A DNA stretch of 64,000 bases from Amycolatopsis sp. 2-15. GTDB taxonomy: Bacteria > Actinomycetota > Actinomycetes > Mycobacteriales > Pseudonocardiaceae. Under the pieces are notes generated by a model. It searched no databases, had not been told where the DNA came from, and saw only the letters and a list, made by a program, of their open reading frames with translations. The stretch spans positions 1,002,001-1,066,000 of the forward strand of contig NZ_CP127294.1 of the NCBI RefSeq assembly GCF_030285625.1, given 5' to 3'. Below are positions 17,633 through 26,500 of this stretch, piece after piece. The position numbers were made by a program, and so were the translations under genes. Position 1 is the stretch's first letter, and each line of letters starts with the position of its first letter.

Positions 17633-18661
17633 CTAGTCCTGGATGCGGTAACGCTCGGCGACGGCGTGGAACGCCGCCTTGGGCTCCCACAGCAGGCCCG
17701 GGTACGTCGTGCCACTACGGCCTTCCAGCACCTTGACGATGCCGCCGCCCGCGAGGTCGAGGTCGTCGCGCGGGTCACCGTCGGGGCGGTGCGGGTGCGT
17801 GCGCAGGGCGAAGAGGTAGACGAAGGCGCTGTCCACGCCTTCGTCTTCGAAGATCTCCAGCAGCTCGGTCAAGTAGTGGGCTTGGCCGGGCTCGTCGCGT
17901 TCGTAGACGCCGTTCAGCCGGATCGGGCGGCCGTGCTCGTCGTTCTCGACGATCTCCATGCTGCGCGGCGCGACGTCACCGGCGCCGCGCCAGGTGGCCG
18001 TGCCGAATCCCGTGATGACCACGGGTTTGTCCTGTTGTGTCAACGTCCGTACGCCTTCGCGGAACACGTCGGCGACGGCGGCCGAGCGGATGAGCTCCAG
18101 CGTCGTGAAGTCGAACAAGTCCCAGTCGACGCGCTCGAACTGAATGGCCGCGTAGGTGACCTTGCCGCCGAAGGCCTTGCGGATCGTGCGCACGGCTTCG
18201 CGGAAGAAGTCGTTGAGCCGTTCACTCACCTTCGCCAGGCGTGCGGGCCGATCGGCCGGGTCGCCGAGCAGCCACCCGAGGCGCTGCTCCAGCGCGGCGC
18301 CGTCGGCGAAGCCCTGGACCATCACGGACAGCTCGGCCCCGGCGACGAACACGACCTCCGCCCCGGTGCGCCGGATCCGCTCGGCGCGTTCGGCGCAGTC
18401 GGTGAACAGTTCGTGCAGCTCGTCGACGGTCAGGTCCAGCGGGTACGGCGAGAACCACACCTCCAGCCCCAGCTCGGCCGCGAGCCGGCCGGCGATCTCC
18501 AGCCGCTCGGGGACGCCGCCGACGAGCTGGACGGCGGTGCAGTGCAGGTCGTCGCGGATGATCGTGAGCTCGCGCCGGACGACGTCCGCGTCGAAGTCGT
18601 CCCAGGAAGAGGCGCCGTTCTTGAGGAAACCGGTGTCGTAGGCAATGCCGTTGGCTCTCAT
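17633..18661 (-). CDS. Conserved TIM-barrel-like protein of unknown function
   Basis: 342 residues, cytoplasmic. Strand-like segments with LEVWFSPYPLDL, EVVFVAGAELSVMV, KVTYAAIQFERVDW and PVVITGFGTATW suggest a (beta/alpha)8 barrel related to glycoside hydrolases, with acidic residues at strand ends. I recall relatives annotated loosely as abortive phage infection proteins, without a mechanism. ATG 18661 is preferred over an upstream TTG (18682) that lies inside the operator. Divergent from a TetR gene across a 26-bp palindrome, so it is the likely target of that repressor. Confidence 0.65.
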   Translation of the reverse strand: MRANGIAYDTGFLKNGASSWDDFDADVVRRELTIIRDDLHCTAVQLVGGVPERLEIAGRLAAELGLEVWFSPYPLDLTVDELHELFTDCAERAERIRRTGAEVVFVAGAELSVMVQGFADGAALEQRLGWLLGDPADRPARLAKVSERLNDFFREAVRTIRKAFGGKVTYAAIQFERVDWDLFDFTTLELIRSAAVADVFREGVRTLTQQDKPVVITGFGTATWRGAGDVAPRSMEIVENDEHGRPIRLNGVYERDEPGQAHYLTELLEIFEDEGVDSAFVYLFALRTHPHRPDGDPRDDLDLAGGGIVKVLEGRSGTTYPGLLWEPKAAFHAVAERYRIQD

Positions 18662-18678
18662 AGCGGCGAGGTTAGCTC

Positions 18679-18704
18679 GCAAAGTTGCGCGTACGCAAGA
18701 TTGC
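18679..18704. promoter_or_regulatory. 26-bp palindromic operator between TIM-barrel gene and TetR gene
   Basis: Pattern GCAA-N2-TTGCG-N4-CGCAA-N2-TTGC: nested, symmetric half-sites centred between the two divergent starts. This is the size and form of a TetR-family operator and would let the adjacent regulator repress both genes. Confidence 0.75.
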
Positions 18705-18735
18705 GGGCCCGCAGGTTTTCGGCTTTACTGGCGTG

Positions 18736-19350
18736 GTGACCGGTCTGCGTGAACGCAAGAAGCAAGCCACCCGCACGGCGTTGAGCTCCGCCGCGTTGCG
18801 GCTGGCGCGGGAGCGTGGGGCGGAGAACGTGCGGGTCGACGACATCGCGGACGCCGCCGGGGTCTCGCCGCGGACCTACAACAACTACTTCGCGAGCCGG
18901 GAGGACGCGATCGTCTTCGCGGTGACCAGCGACCGTGAAGCGCGGGTCGCGGCCGCCGTTCGTGCGTCTTCGGACGGCTTGGCGGACGCGGTGGTGGAGG
19001 CCGTTGTTTCGCAGTACACCGAGCCCGACGAGGACGCCCGCGAAGTGCTGCTGCTCATCTCGACGAGCCCCGCGTTGCGCACCGCGTACGCGCGCTCCGC
19101 GACCGCCCTCGAACCGCCGTTGACCGACGTGCTGGCCGAGCGGGTGCCGGACGGGCCCACCGCGCGGGTGCTGGCGGCCGCCGTCGCCGCCGCCGTGCGG
19201 ATCGCGCTCGAACAGTGGGCCCAGCCCGTGACCTCGGGTTTTGTCGTGGTTTCGGGCTCGCTGCCGGATTTGCTGCGGTCGGCTCTCGCACCGTTGGTGC
19301 CGGCGTTGACCGCCGCTCAGGCCAGCCCGGAGGCGGACAGCGGGTCGTAG
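18736..19350 (+). CDS. TetR family transcriptional regulator
   Basis: 204 residues. N-terminal HTH: RERKKQATRTALSSAALRLA, then VDDIADAAGVSPRTYNNYFASRED, the classic TetR recognition helix. The ligand domain is alpha-helical and Ala-rich, of the type seen in MftR-like regulators. Two GTG codons (18733, 18736) could start the protein; the second is chosen. Its 3' end overlaps the opposite-strand acyl-CoA dehydrogenase fragment by 34 bases, itself a sign that the neighbour is decayed. Confidence 0.9.
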   Translation: MTGLRERKKQATRTALSSAALRLARERGAENVRVDDIADAAGVSPRTYNNYFASREDAIVFAVTSDREARVAAAVRASSDGLADAVVEAVVSQYTEPDEDAREVLLLISTSPALRTAYARSATALEPPLTDVLAERVPDGPTARVLAAAVAAAVRIALEQWAQPVTSGFVVVSGSLPDLLRSALAPLVPALTAAQASPEADSGS

Positions 19351-19666
19351 CCGGGTGTCCGGATCAGCTCCTGCAGCTGGCGGCGGCGCACGCCGACGTT
19401 GCTGCCTTCGAGGACCGGGTACGACAACGCGTCCATGAGGTGGCGGACCAGCGGGAAGTTCTCGTCGTAGGCGGTGACGCCGACGACCTTGACCAGGTCG
19501 TTGATCACCTCGACGGCCGTCTCGGAGCCGAACATCTTGGCGTGCAAGGCGAGTTCGGTCCGCTGGGGTGCATCGACAGCACCGCGTCGAGCGCGCGCCA
19601 CGACAGCAGGCGGACGGCTTCGATCTTGCCCTTGGCGTCGGCCAGGATGTCGGACACGGCCTGGAT
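19317..19666 (-). pseudogene. Acyl-CoA dehydrogenase C-terminal fragment, frameshifted
   Basis: Two frames carry pieces of the C-terminal helical domain of an acyl-CoA dehydrogenase: first QAVSDILADAKGKIEAVRLL, which matches the helix before the FAD-contact region, then in another frame LALHAKMFGSETAVEVINDL and VLEGSNVGVRRRQLQEL, which matches the end of the domain. The switch is near 19568. There is no N-terminal or central domain. It joins in frame, at about 19666, to a NYN-domain fragment, so the whole is a chimeric relic. Confidence 0.7.
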
Positions 19667-19934
19667 GACATCCACTGACTTCGCGGCAGTCAACGCGCGC
19701 AAGTACACGTTCTGATCACGCGCACCCATTGGGTGGCTCGCGCCGCTGATCCGGGCCGTGCAGAACACGACCCGGATCAAGCTGCGCACCTGGCCAAGCG
19801 GAATGTTGCGTGATCACGTTCTCAGCGAGCAGGCGAACGTCGAGCCAGCGCCAACCCGCGACGCCAGATCCTCCGAGAAGCCATCTACCGCCGTAATACA
19901 GGTTGTAGCCGTCGACGTAGACCCCCACACGCAT
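19667..19934 (-). pseudogene. NYN-domain (PIN-like RNase) fragment, frameshifted
   Basis: Starts with MRVGVYVDGYNLYYGGR, the NYN/LabA-like start with the metal-binding Asp, and continues to WLDVRLLAENVI. The homology then jumps to another frame with VVFCTARISG and DQNVYLRAL, both standard NYN segments. The indel lies near 19775-19785. After SVDV the sequence changes into acyl-CoA dehydrogenase, so the NYN C-terminus is lost. A sequencing error could explain one frameshift but not the fusion. Confidence 0.7.
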
Positions 19935-19986
19935 CCAGAGGGTCTACCGAGAGCGACCGAACGACTACGCAAGAGGCGCGGCGGGG

Positions 19987-20667
19987 TCAGCGGGCGGGCT
20001 GCTGCACGATCGCCTGCGCGGCGACGGTGCCGTCGGAGCCAGGGCGGCCCTGGACCGTGACGGTGGCGCCGGGTTTGAGGTCGGAGAGCTTGCCGGGCTG
20101 GGTGAGGCCGACGGTGGTGGAGTCCGAAGTGGACACGGTGACGTCGGTGCCCTGCGGGGTCTTCAGGGTGACGGTGGTGCCGTCGACCTTTTCGACCGTG
20201 CCGACGGTGCCGCGGCCCGCGCCGCCGCGGGCGCCGGTGAAGCCGCCGGAGCCCTGGCCCTGTTGGGCGGTACCAGTGCCAGGACCCGCGCCGGTCCCAG
20301 TGCCCGTTCCCGTGCCGCGGCCGCCGAAGCCGCCGCGCGCGCCGCCCTGCTGGGCGCCGGTGCGAGCAGCCGCAGCGCCGCCACCGCCGCCGGAACCGGA
20401 GCCGAAAGCCGAGTGCGTCCAAGCGCCGCCGGCGAAGGACAAGGCGATGACCAGCAGCCCGGCCAGCACGAAGGTCGGTTTGCCGAACGGCTTGGCGACC
20501 CGCTTCATCTCCTGGTTCAGGTCGCCGTCGACAGCCGGGGAGGCGACGATCTCTTCCGGCGAAGGCGACGGGGAAGCAGCCAACGGCGCCGTCACCGGCG
20601 GGAACTCGGTCGTCGGCTCGTCGGGGACGGGGTTTCCCAACCCGGGCGACTGGGTGGACGAAGACAT
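19987..20667 (-). CDS. Gly-rich single-pass membrane protein, DUF5666-like
   Basis: 226 residues: acidic/Pro-rich cytoplasmic N-terminus, one membrane helix near 65-88 (FVLAGLLVIALSFAGG), a low-complexity Gly/Ala/Thr linker (GTGTGTGTG), and a C-terminal beta domain, VGTVEKVDGTTVTLKTPQGT, typical of DUF5666. These domains resemble a small OB-like barrel. It lies 12 bases after the MacB-like permease stop, so it is probably an accessory part of that efflux system outside the membrane. Function unknown. Confidence 0.7.
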   Translation of the reverse strand: MSSSTQSPGLGNPVPDEPTTEFPPVTAPLAASPSPSPEEIVASPAVDGDLNQEMKRVAKPFGKPTFVLAGLLVIALSFAGGAWTHSAFGSGSGGGGGAAAARTGAQQGGARGGFGGRGTGTGTGTGAGPGTGTAQQGQGSGGFTGARGGAGRGTVGTVEKVDGTTVTLKTPQGTDVTVSTSDSTTVGLTQPGKLSDLKPGATVTVQGRPGSDGTVAAQAIVQQPAR

Positions 20668-20679
20668 GTGCGAAGGCTC

Positions 20680-21891
20680 CTACTCGTGCCGGAGGGCGTC
20701 GATCGGGCGCAGGCGCGAGGCCCGGTTCGCCGGGAAACTGCCGAAGAAGAGACCGATCAGCGCCGACACCGCGAAGGCCAGCACGATCGACGAGGGCACC
20801 ACCACCGGGGTGATGCCCGCGAAGCTGAACTGGCTGCCGACCACGCCGATCACCACGCCGAGGAACCCGCCGAACAGGCTCAGCATCGTCGCCTCCGCGA
20901 GGAACTGGCCGAGGATCGCCGAGCGCGGCGCACCGATCGCCTTGCGGATGCCGATCTCACGGATCCGCTCGGTCACGGTCACCAGCATGATGTTCGTGAC
21001 GCCGATTCCGCCCACCAGCAGGGAAATCGCCGCGACGGCGCCCAGCAGCACGGTGAACGTCTGCGTGGCCGACGTGCGCGTCGCCAGCAGCTGCTCGGAG
21101 TTCTGGATCTGGTAGTCGGGCGTGCCGCCGAGGCGGATGCCGTGGCGCGCGTTGAGGATCGCGGTGATCTCGGCCTGCGCGAGCGACACGGAGTCGGCGG
21201 AGGTGGCCTGCACGGCGATCTGGCTGAGGCTGCCGTAACCCGCGAGCGAGTTCTGCACCGCGCTGATCGGGGCGATGGCGACGTCGTCCGCGTTCTGGAG
21301 ACCGGTGCTGCCCTTGGCCTGCAGCACCCCGACCACGGTGAACTGGATGCTGTTGAGCAGCACGTTCTTGCCCACCGGCTCCTCGGTGCCGAACAGGGCC
21401 TGCGCCGTGGTCGGGCCCAGGACCACGACCTTGCGCGCCTGCGTCACGTCCTCGGTGGTGAACAGCGCGCCGTCGGCGATCTGGCGGTTGGTGGTGGTGA
21501 AGTAGGCCGGCTCGGTGCCCGCGACCGTCGAGATGTCGTACGACGTCTGCCCGTAGGTGGCCGTCGCGTTGGTGTTCACCACGGGCGACGCGGCCTTCAC
21601 GTCGGGCGCGCCGACCGGGTCCACGAGCGCGTGGGCGTCCTGCACGGTCAGCGGCCGCGCTTCACTGCCCTGCCCGCCGCCGCCACCACCACGAGAAGGC
21701 GACACGTTGACCACGTCCGTACCCAGGCCCTGGATGCTGGCGGCGATCGCGGCCGAAGCCCCGTTGCCCACCGCGACCAGCAGGATCACCGACGCGACGC
21801 CGATGGTGATGCCGAGCGTGGTGAGCGTGGAGCGCAGCTTGTTGGCGGTGAGGCCACGCACGGCGAAGCGCAGCACCTCGAACACGTTCAC
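20680..21891 (-). CDS. MacB-like ABC transporter permease
   Basis: 403 residues with the MacB topology: one N-terminal helix (about 20-45), a long extracytoplasmic domain, then three C-terminal helices with the FtsX core GGIGVTNIMLVTVTERIREI and GIRKAIGA. Mechanotransmission pumps of this type expel peptides, antibiotics or envelope lipoproteins. GTG 21891 overlaps the ATPase stop (GTGA). Works with the ATPase (21888) and the adaptor (22589). Confidence 0.92.
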   Translation of the reverse strand: MNVFEVLRFAVRGLTANKLRSTLTTLGITIGVASVILLVAVGNGASAAIAASIQGLGTDVVNVSPSRGGGGGGQGSEARPLTVQDAHALVDPVGAPDVKAASPVVNTNATATYGQTSYDISTVAGTEPAYFTTTNRQIADGALFTTEDVTQARKVVVLGPTTAQALFGTEEPVGKNVLLNSIQFTVVGVLQAKGSTGLQNADDVAIAPISAVQNSLAGYGSLSQIAVQATSADSVSLAQAEITAILNARHGIRLGGTPDYQIQNSEQLLATRTSATQTFTVLLGAVAAISLLVGGIGVTNIMLVTVTERIREIGIRKAIGAPRSAILGQFLAEATMLSLFGGFLGVVIGVVGSQFSFAGITPVVVPSSIVLAFAVSALIGLFFGSFPANRASRLRPIDALRHE

Positions 21892-22592
21892 GCGACCACT
21901 CCGACGCTGCGGTTGAGCTCGTCGGCCACGATCCGCCCGTCGCTGACCCGCACCACGCGATGCGCGTGTTCGGCGACCTCGTCCTCGTGCGTGATCACCA
22001 CGATGGTGCGGCCAAGGGCGTTGAGCCGGTCGAACACACCCAGCACGTCTTCGGTGCTGGCGCGGTCGAGGTTGCCGGTGGGCTCGTCGGCGAGCAGCAG
22101 CGCCGGCCCGGTCACCAGCGCCCGCGCCACGGCGACGCGCTGTTGCTGCCCACCGGAAAGCTCACTCGGCAGGTGCTTGGCCCGGTCGGTGAGGCCCACC
22201 ATGTCCAGCGCGGCCAACGCCCGCGTGCGGCGCGCGGCCCGTCGCAGTCCACTGTAGACGAGTGGCAGTTCTACATTGGACAATGCGCTCGTGCGCGGCA
22301 CGAGGTTGAACGACTGGAAGATGAACCCGATCTTCCGGTTGCGCAGCAAAGCGAGCTGGCGTTCGTTGAGGTCCGCGACGCTGAACCCGTCCAGCAGGTA
22401 CTTGCCCGACGTCGGCACGTCGAGGCAGCCCAGCATGTTCAGCAGCGTCGACTTGCCGGAGCCGGACGCGCCCATGATGGCCACGTACTCCCCGGGCCGC
22501 ACCACGAGATCGACCCCGCGCAGCGCGTGGACGGCCGTCTCGCCGGCGCCGTAGGTCTTGCGCAGCCCGGAGACCGCGATCACGGGTTTCAT
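21888..22592 (-). CDS. MacB/LolD-type ABC ATPase
   Basis: 234 residues: Walker A GASGSGKST, signature LSGGQQQRVAVARAL, Walker B LLLADEPTGNLD, H-loop VITHE. Very close in layout to LolD/MacB ATPases. The ATG start overlaps the adaptor stop and its own stop overlaps the permease start, so adaptor, ATPase and permease are made together. Confidence 0.94.
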   Translation of the reverse strand: MKPVIAVSGLRKTYGAGETAVHALRGVDLVVRPGEYVAIMGASGSGKSTLLNMLGCLDVPTSGKYLLDGFSVADLNERQLALLRNRKIGFIFQSFNLVPRTSALSNVELPLVYSGLRRAARRTRALAALDMVGLTDRAKHLPSELSGGQQQRVAVARALVTGPALLLADEPTGNLDRASTEDVLGVFDRLNALGRTIVVITHEDEVAEHAHRVVRVSDGRIVADELNRSVGVVA

Positions 22593-23875
22593 CCGCGTCC
22601 CCCGCCACCGAAGCCACCCTGGCCACCGCGGAACCCGCCGCCGGCGCCACCGGTGCCGCCGAAGCCACCGATCCCGCCGGCGCGCTGACCCGCGCCACCC
22701 GTGGCCGTGGCCGTGGCCGGCGACGCGGCCGTGAGCACCACGTTTTCACCTTCGGTCAGGCCCGACTTGATCTCCACAGTGGACTCACCGCGCACGCCGA
22801 TCTGCACCTGCTGCGGCACGTTCCGGCCGTTCTCCTGGATCGTGACGACGTTCGTGGTGCCCGCCGTGGTGACCGCGGCCGCCGGCACGCTCAGCACGTT
22901 GTCGGCCTCCGCGACGGTGATCACCACGCTCGCCGACTGCCCGGGCCGCAGCCCCGAAGGCGGGTTGGTGAGTGTGAGCTGCGCGCCGTAGGAGACGACG
23001 TTGCCGCTGGTCGTGGGCGTGAGGTCGACCTTCGAGACGGACGCCTGGATCGGCTGGTCGGGTGCCGCGTTGAGCGTGACGGTGGCCTTCTGGCCCGCCT
23101 TCACCTTGCTCACGTCGATCTCGGCGACGGAGGTGTCCACGAGCAGGTTCGTCAGGTCGGTGATCTCGACGAACCCGCTGGCCGACGAACCGCTCGACGA
23201 GCTCGCGGAGGAGCCCTGGCCGTTTCCGCCGTTCCCACCGTTGCCGCCGGAGCTGCCGCTGCTCGCGGAGCTCCCCGACCCGCCGCTGCCGGCCTGTTGC
23301 CCGACGGTGCCGTTGACCGCCGTCACGGTGCCGGCGCCCGGTGCGGTGAGCACCGTCGCGTCGACGGCCGACTGGGCCGTGTCGACGTCGAGCTGCGCCT
23401 GGTCCACTTTGGCCTGCAGCGAGGTGACGGACTCCTGGCTCTGCTGCTGGCCCGGTCCCTGGCCGGAGCCGGAGCCGGAGCCCGAAGTGGTGGTCGAGGT
23501 GTCCTCACCGGTGGTGAGGTTGTCCTCCACCACGGCGAGGTTGTCCTTGGCGACCTGCAGCTGTTTCTCGGCCTGCGTCGAGTCGATCGTGGCGAGCTTC
23601 TGCCCCGCGCTCACCACATCGCCGACCTTCACGTCGATGCTCGTGACCTTGCCGGAGGTCGTGAAGTTGGCGGCGCCGGTGTAGCCGCTCGAGAGGGTGC
23701 CCGCGGCGGAGACCGTTTCGGTCACGTCGCCGCGGCGCACCGGGATGGTGCGGGTCTGTGCCTGGGCGGTGTTGCCCGCCGGCGTGAATGCTTGGTAGAT
23801 CCCGAAAGCCGCACCGCCGAGCAGTACGACCAGCACCCCGTTGATGACCCATGTCCGGGTACGCAGCCGCGTCAT
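22589..23875 (-). CDS. HlyD/MacA-like efflux adaptor
   Basis: 428 residues: N-terminal membrane anchor (about 10-28), barrel-sandwich/lipoyl half ending KVGDVVSAGQKLATID, a helical hairpin with LQVAKDNLAVVEDNL, a Ser/Gly/Gln-rich low-complexity insert, a second lipoyl half and beta-barrel domain, then a Gly-rich tail. In Gram-positives such adaptors help MacB-like pumps take substrates at the outer face. The C-terminal GGFGG repeats echo the Gly-rich DUF5666-like protein at the other end of the operon. Confidence 0.88.
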   Translation of the reverse strand: MTRLRTRTWVINGVLVVLLGGAAFGIYQAFTPAGNTAQAQTRTIPVRRGDVTETVSAAGTLSSGYTGAANFTTSGKVTSIDVKVGDVVSAGQKLATIDSTQAEKQLQVAKDNLAVVEDNLTTGEDTSTTTSGSGSGSGQGPGQQQSQESVTSLQAKVDQAQLDVDTAQSAVDATVLTAPGAGTVTAVNGTVGQQAGSGGSGSSASSGSSGGNGGNGGNGQGSSASSSSGSSASGFVEITDLTNLLVDTSVAEIDVSKVKAGQKATVTLNAAPDQPIQASVSKVDLTPTTSGNVVSYGAQLTLTNPPSGLRPGQSASVVITVAEADNVLSVPAAAVTTAGTTNVVTIQENGRNVPQQVQIGVRGESTVEIKSGLTEGENVVLTAASPATATATGGAGQRAGGIGGFGGTGGAGGGFRGGQGGFGGGGRG

Positions 23876-23960
23876 GGGCGCAAGACTGGTGGCGCTGCTT
23901 AGCAGTCAGCTGTTGGTTCCCTGTGGGCCAGCTGTGGATGTGGCGCCTCGAGTTGCGAAG

Positions 23961-24332
23961 TCAGTGCTTCTTCCGGCGGTGCCGCGCACTCACCGCGAGC
24001 AGCACCTGACGAACCGCGTCCACCACGAGCACGGCGCACAGCGCGCCGAGGGCGAGCGCTCCCGCGATGTGCCCGCCGAAGTAGCGCTGCGAAGCCAGCT
24101 GCGCGCCGTCGCCGGCGGTGGTGACGACCGTGACGACGCCCGCGTGCCACAGCACGAACGCCAGCCACAACGCGAGCGCGGCCACGACCAGCTCGCCGAG
24201 CGCCACGAACGCGCGCCACGGCTGGTTGAGCCGCGCCGCCTTGGCCGAATCGCCGGGCCACAGGTCGGCGCCGGTCGGCTGGGGAAGGTCGATCACGGGA
24301 TCAAGCCTCTCAGGTTTCTCGCCCTGCGTCAT
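23961..24332 (-). CDS. Small membrane protein
   Basis: 123 residues with two or three membrane helices (about 42-66 and 85-108) and a His/Arg/Lys-rich end. No family recognised. The ATG start overlaps the DUF3093 stop (ATGA), making it the last gene of a three-gene unit that follows hemB. Similar small membrane proteins follow hemB in mycobacteria (Rv0513, Rv0514). Confidence 0.65.
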   Translation of the reverse strand: MTQGEKPERLDPVIDLPQPTGADLWPGDSAKAARLNQPWRAFVALGELVVAALALWLAFVLWHAGVVTVVTTAGDGAQLASQRYFGGHIAGALALGALCAVLVVDAVRQVLLAVSARHRRKKH

Positions 24333-24772
24333 TTTGCCTCGTTCGCCTCGACCAGCCGGGTGAGCGCCGCTTTGAGGGCCTCGACATCACGGGCCCACGC
24401 GAGCACGACCGTGCCGTCGTCGAGCTTCACGGGCAGCTCGTCGTACTTGTTCGGCACGCTCCAGCCACCGCCGAGCACGCGCGCGCCAACCGGGGTGCCG
24501 ACGTCGGCGACATCCGCGATCCGCTTCGCCTCGACGCTTTCGCGGCCCTGGCGCAACGCCTGCGTGGTCACCTCCAGCGAGAGGAACCGCCGGCGCGCGT
24601 AGACCCACGGGATCGTGAGCCCGCAGAGCGCGACCGCGATCAGCAGCCACGGGATCCAGTGCACCGGTCCGCCGGTCGCCAGCTCCGCCACCGCGCCGAG
24701 TACCGCGAACAGCGGCCCCCAGGCCAGCGAGCGCCAGCCGACGCCGGGTTCGGAGTAGAGCGTGCGGTCCAT
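24329..24772 (-). CDS. DUF3093 membrane protein
   Basis: 147 residues: two membrane helices near the N-terminus (WRSLAWGPLFAVLGAV, WIPWLLIAVALCGLTI) and a soluble part with VGTPVGARVLGGGW and DGTVVLAWARD, which is the DUF3093 pattern. Function unknown. Start ATG 24772 shares a base with the upstream stop (TAATG). DUF3093 proteins are usually found near dut in actinobacteria, so this hemB-linked copy is a second context. Confidence 0.78.
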   Translation of the reverse strand: MDRTLYSEPGVGWRSLAWGPLFAVLGAVAELATGGPVHWIPWLLIAVALCGLTIPWVYARRRFLSLEVTTQALRQGRESVEAKRIADVADVGTPVGARVLGGGWSVPNKYDELPVKLDDGTVVLAWARDVEALKAALTRLVEANEAK

Positions 24773-25407
24773 TACAGCTTCTTGCCGACCTTGGGGAAGA
24801 AGTCCTTGGTGCTCGGCAGGTACAGCAGCACCACCAGGATCACCAGCAGCAGCGACGACACCACCGAGAACACGCTGCGCACGAGCCCGAGCTGGAACAC
24901 CAGCCCCAGCAACGCCAGCATCGTGACGACGGTTCGGGCCGAGCGCGTGCCCTCGCGGGCCTTGTAGGCGAACAGCACCATGATGATGCCGAAGCACAGC
25001 GCGCCGACGAACAGCGCCCACACCAGCGTGGTGGCGTTGGACTCCAGTTGCGCCAGGTCGAGCTTGCGCCCGGGCGGCGTCGCCTTCACGGCCTGGTCGA
25101 CGAGCTGCTGCTTGAAGAAGATCGTGACCACCTGACCGATCAGCAGCACGAGGGACGCGACGATCGTGAGGATGAACGCGGCCCTGACCGGACCCGGGGC
25201 CTGCTCCTTCGGCGGCTCCGCGGCGTTCTGCATGTACCCCGGGTACGACGCGGCGGGCGGCGCCTTGGGGAAGCCGGCCGGGAGCTCTTTCGCCTGCTCC
25301 TCGACGTGCTCGACCTGCTCGGCTTCGTTCGGCGCAGGCTCCGACTTCGCGAGGTTCTCGCTGGTCAGCCCCGCGGGTTCGGCGGTGTTGTCGTCCTTCT
25401 CGGCCAC
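24772..25407 (-). CDS. Multi-pass membrane protein with acidic N-terminus
   Basis: 211 residues: a disordered acidic, Glu/Pro-rich first 70 residues, then four membrane helices (about 78-100, 125-148, 160-178, 182-202). No family recognised. GTG start 25 bases after hemB stop, so it is probably co-transcribed with hemB, and in the same position as Rv0513. Confidence 0.65.
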   Translation of the reverse strand: MAEKDDNTAEPAGLTSENLAKSEPAPNEAEQVEHVEEQAKELPAGFPKAPPAASYPGYMQNAAEPPKEQAPGPVRAAFILTIVASLVLLIGQVVTIFFKQQLVDQAVKATPPGRKLDLAQLESNATTLVWALFVGALCFGIIMVLFAYKAREGTRSARTVVTMLALLGLVFQLGLVRSVFSVVSSLLLVILVVLLYLPSTKDFFPKVGKKL

Positions 25408-25432
25408 TCGTGGACTCTAGCCCAGTGCGGGC

Positions 25433-26413
25433 TCAGTCGAGCCAGGCGGCGGCTTCGGTGGCCCAGTACGTGAGGATCAGGTCGGCGCCCGCGCGGCGGA
25501 TCGACGTGAGCACCTCCAGGATCGTGCGCTCGCGTTCAAGCCAGCCGTTGGCCGCGGCGGCCTCGACCATCGCGTACTCGCCGGAGATGTTGTACGCCGC
25601 CACCGGAACCGGCGAGATGTCCGCCGCCGCCTTGATGACGTCCAAATAGGACAGAGCCGGCTTGACCATGATCATGTCGGCGCCCTCGCCGAGGTCCAGC
25701 TCGATCTCGCGCAACGCTTCGCGCGCGTTGCCCAGGTCCTGCTGATAAGTCTTGCGGTCGCCCTTGAGCTGCGAGTCGACGGCCTCGCGGAACGGGCCGT
25801 AGAACGCGCTGGCGTACTTGGCCGAATAGGCGAGGATCGCCTTGTCGCTGTGGCCCACCTCGTCGAGCGCGCGGCGGATCACCCCGACCTGGCCGTCCAT
25901 CATGCCGCTCGGCCCGAGCACGTGCGCGCCCGCTTCCGCCTGCGCCACGGCCATTTCCGCGTACACCCGCAGGGTCGCGTCGTTGTCCACCGCGCCGTCC
26001 GCGTCGAGCACTCCGCAGTGGCCGTGGTCGGTGAACTCGTCGAGGCACGTGTCGGCCATCAGGACGGTCGCGTCCCCGAGCTCCTGGCGCAGGTCCCGCA
26101 GCGCGACGTTGAGAATGCCGTTCTCGTCGACCGCACCTGATCCCTCGGCGTCCCGCTGGGCCGGCACTCCGAAAAGCATCAGCCCACCCACGCCGGCGTT
26201 CACGGCGTCGACCGCGGCCTTCCGCAATGTGTCCCGGGTGTGCTGCACAACCCCCGGCATGCTCGAAATCGGCCGCGGCGCGTCAATGCCCTCGGCCACG
26301 AACATGGGCAGAATCAGCTGACGCGGGCGAAGCGTCGTTTCACCGACCAGCCTGCGCATGGCCGGCGTGGTACGGAGCCTGCGGGGTCGATGCTCAGGGA
26401 ACACGCCGTCCAC
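25433..26413 (-). CDS. hemB: Delta-aminolevulinic acid dehydratase
   Basis: 326 residues. Condenses two 5-aminolevulinates to porphobilinogen. Two Schiff-base lysines are visible, in [13 protein letters not shown] and [11 protein letters not shown]. The metal site reads [14 protein letters not shown]: two of the three zinc cysteines are kept and the middle one is Asp, so the metal choice is not obvious. GTG 26413 has GGGAG at good spacing and gives the usual family length; the longer frame upstream crosses a terminator. Confidence 0.95.
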   Translation of the reverse strand: MDGVFPEHRPRRLRTTPAMRRLVGETTLRPRQLILPMFVAEGIDAPRPISSMPGVVQHTRDTLRKAAVDAVNAGVGGLMLFGVPAQRDAEGSGAVDENGILNVALRDLRQELGDATVLMADTCLDEFTDHGHCGVLDADGAVDNDATLRVYAEMAVAQAEAGAHVLGPSGMMDGQVGVIRRALDEVGHSDKAILAYSAKYASAFYGPFREAVDSQLKGDRKTYQQDLGNAREALREIELDLGEGADMIMVKPALSYLDVIKAAADISPVPVAAYNISGEYAMVEAAAANGWLERERTILEVLTSIRRAGADLILTYWATEAAAWLD

Positions 26414-26500
26414 GGTACTCCCGCTGCTCGCCGCACATTTCGGCTGCCCTCGGGAAAAACCACGTTCTGACAAGGTGTCTGGAAACTTCGGGACACGAAA

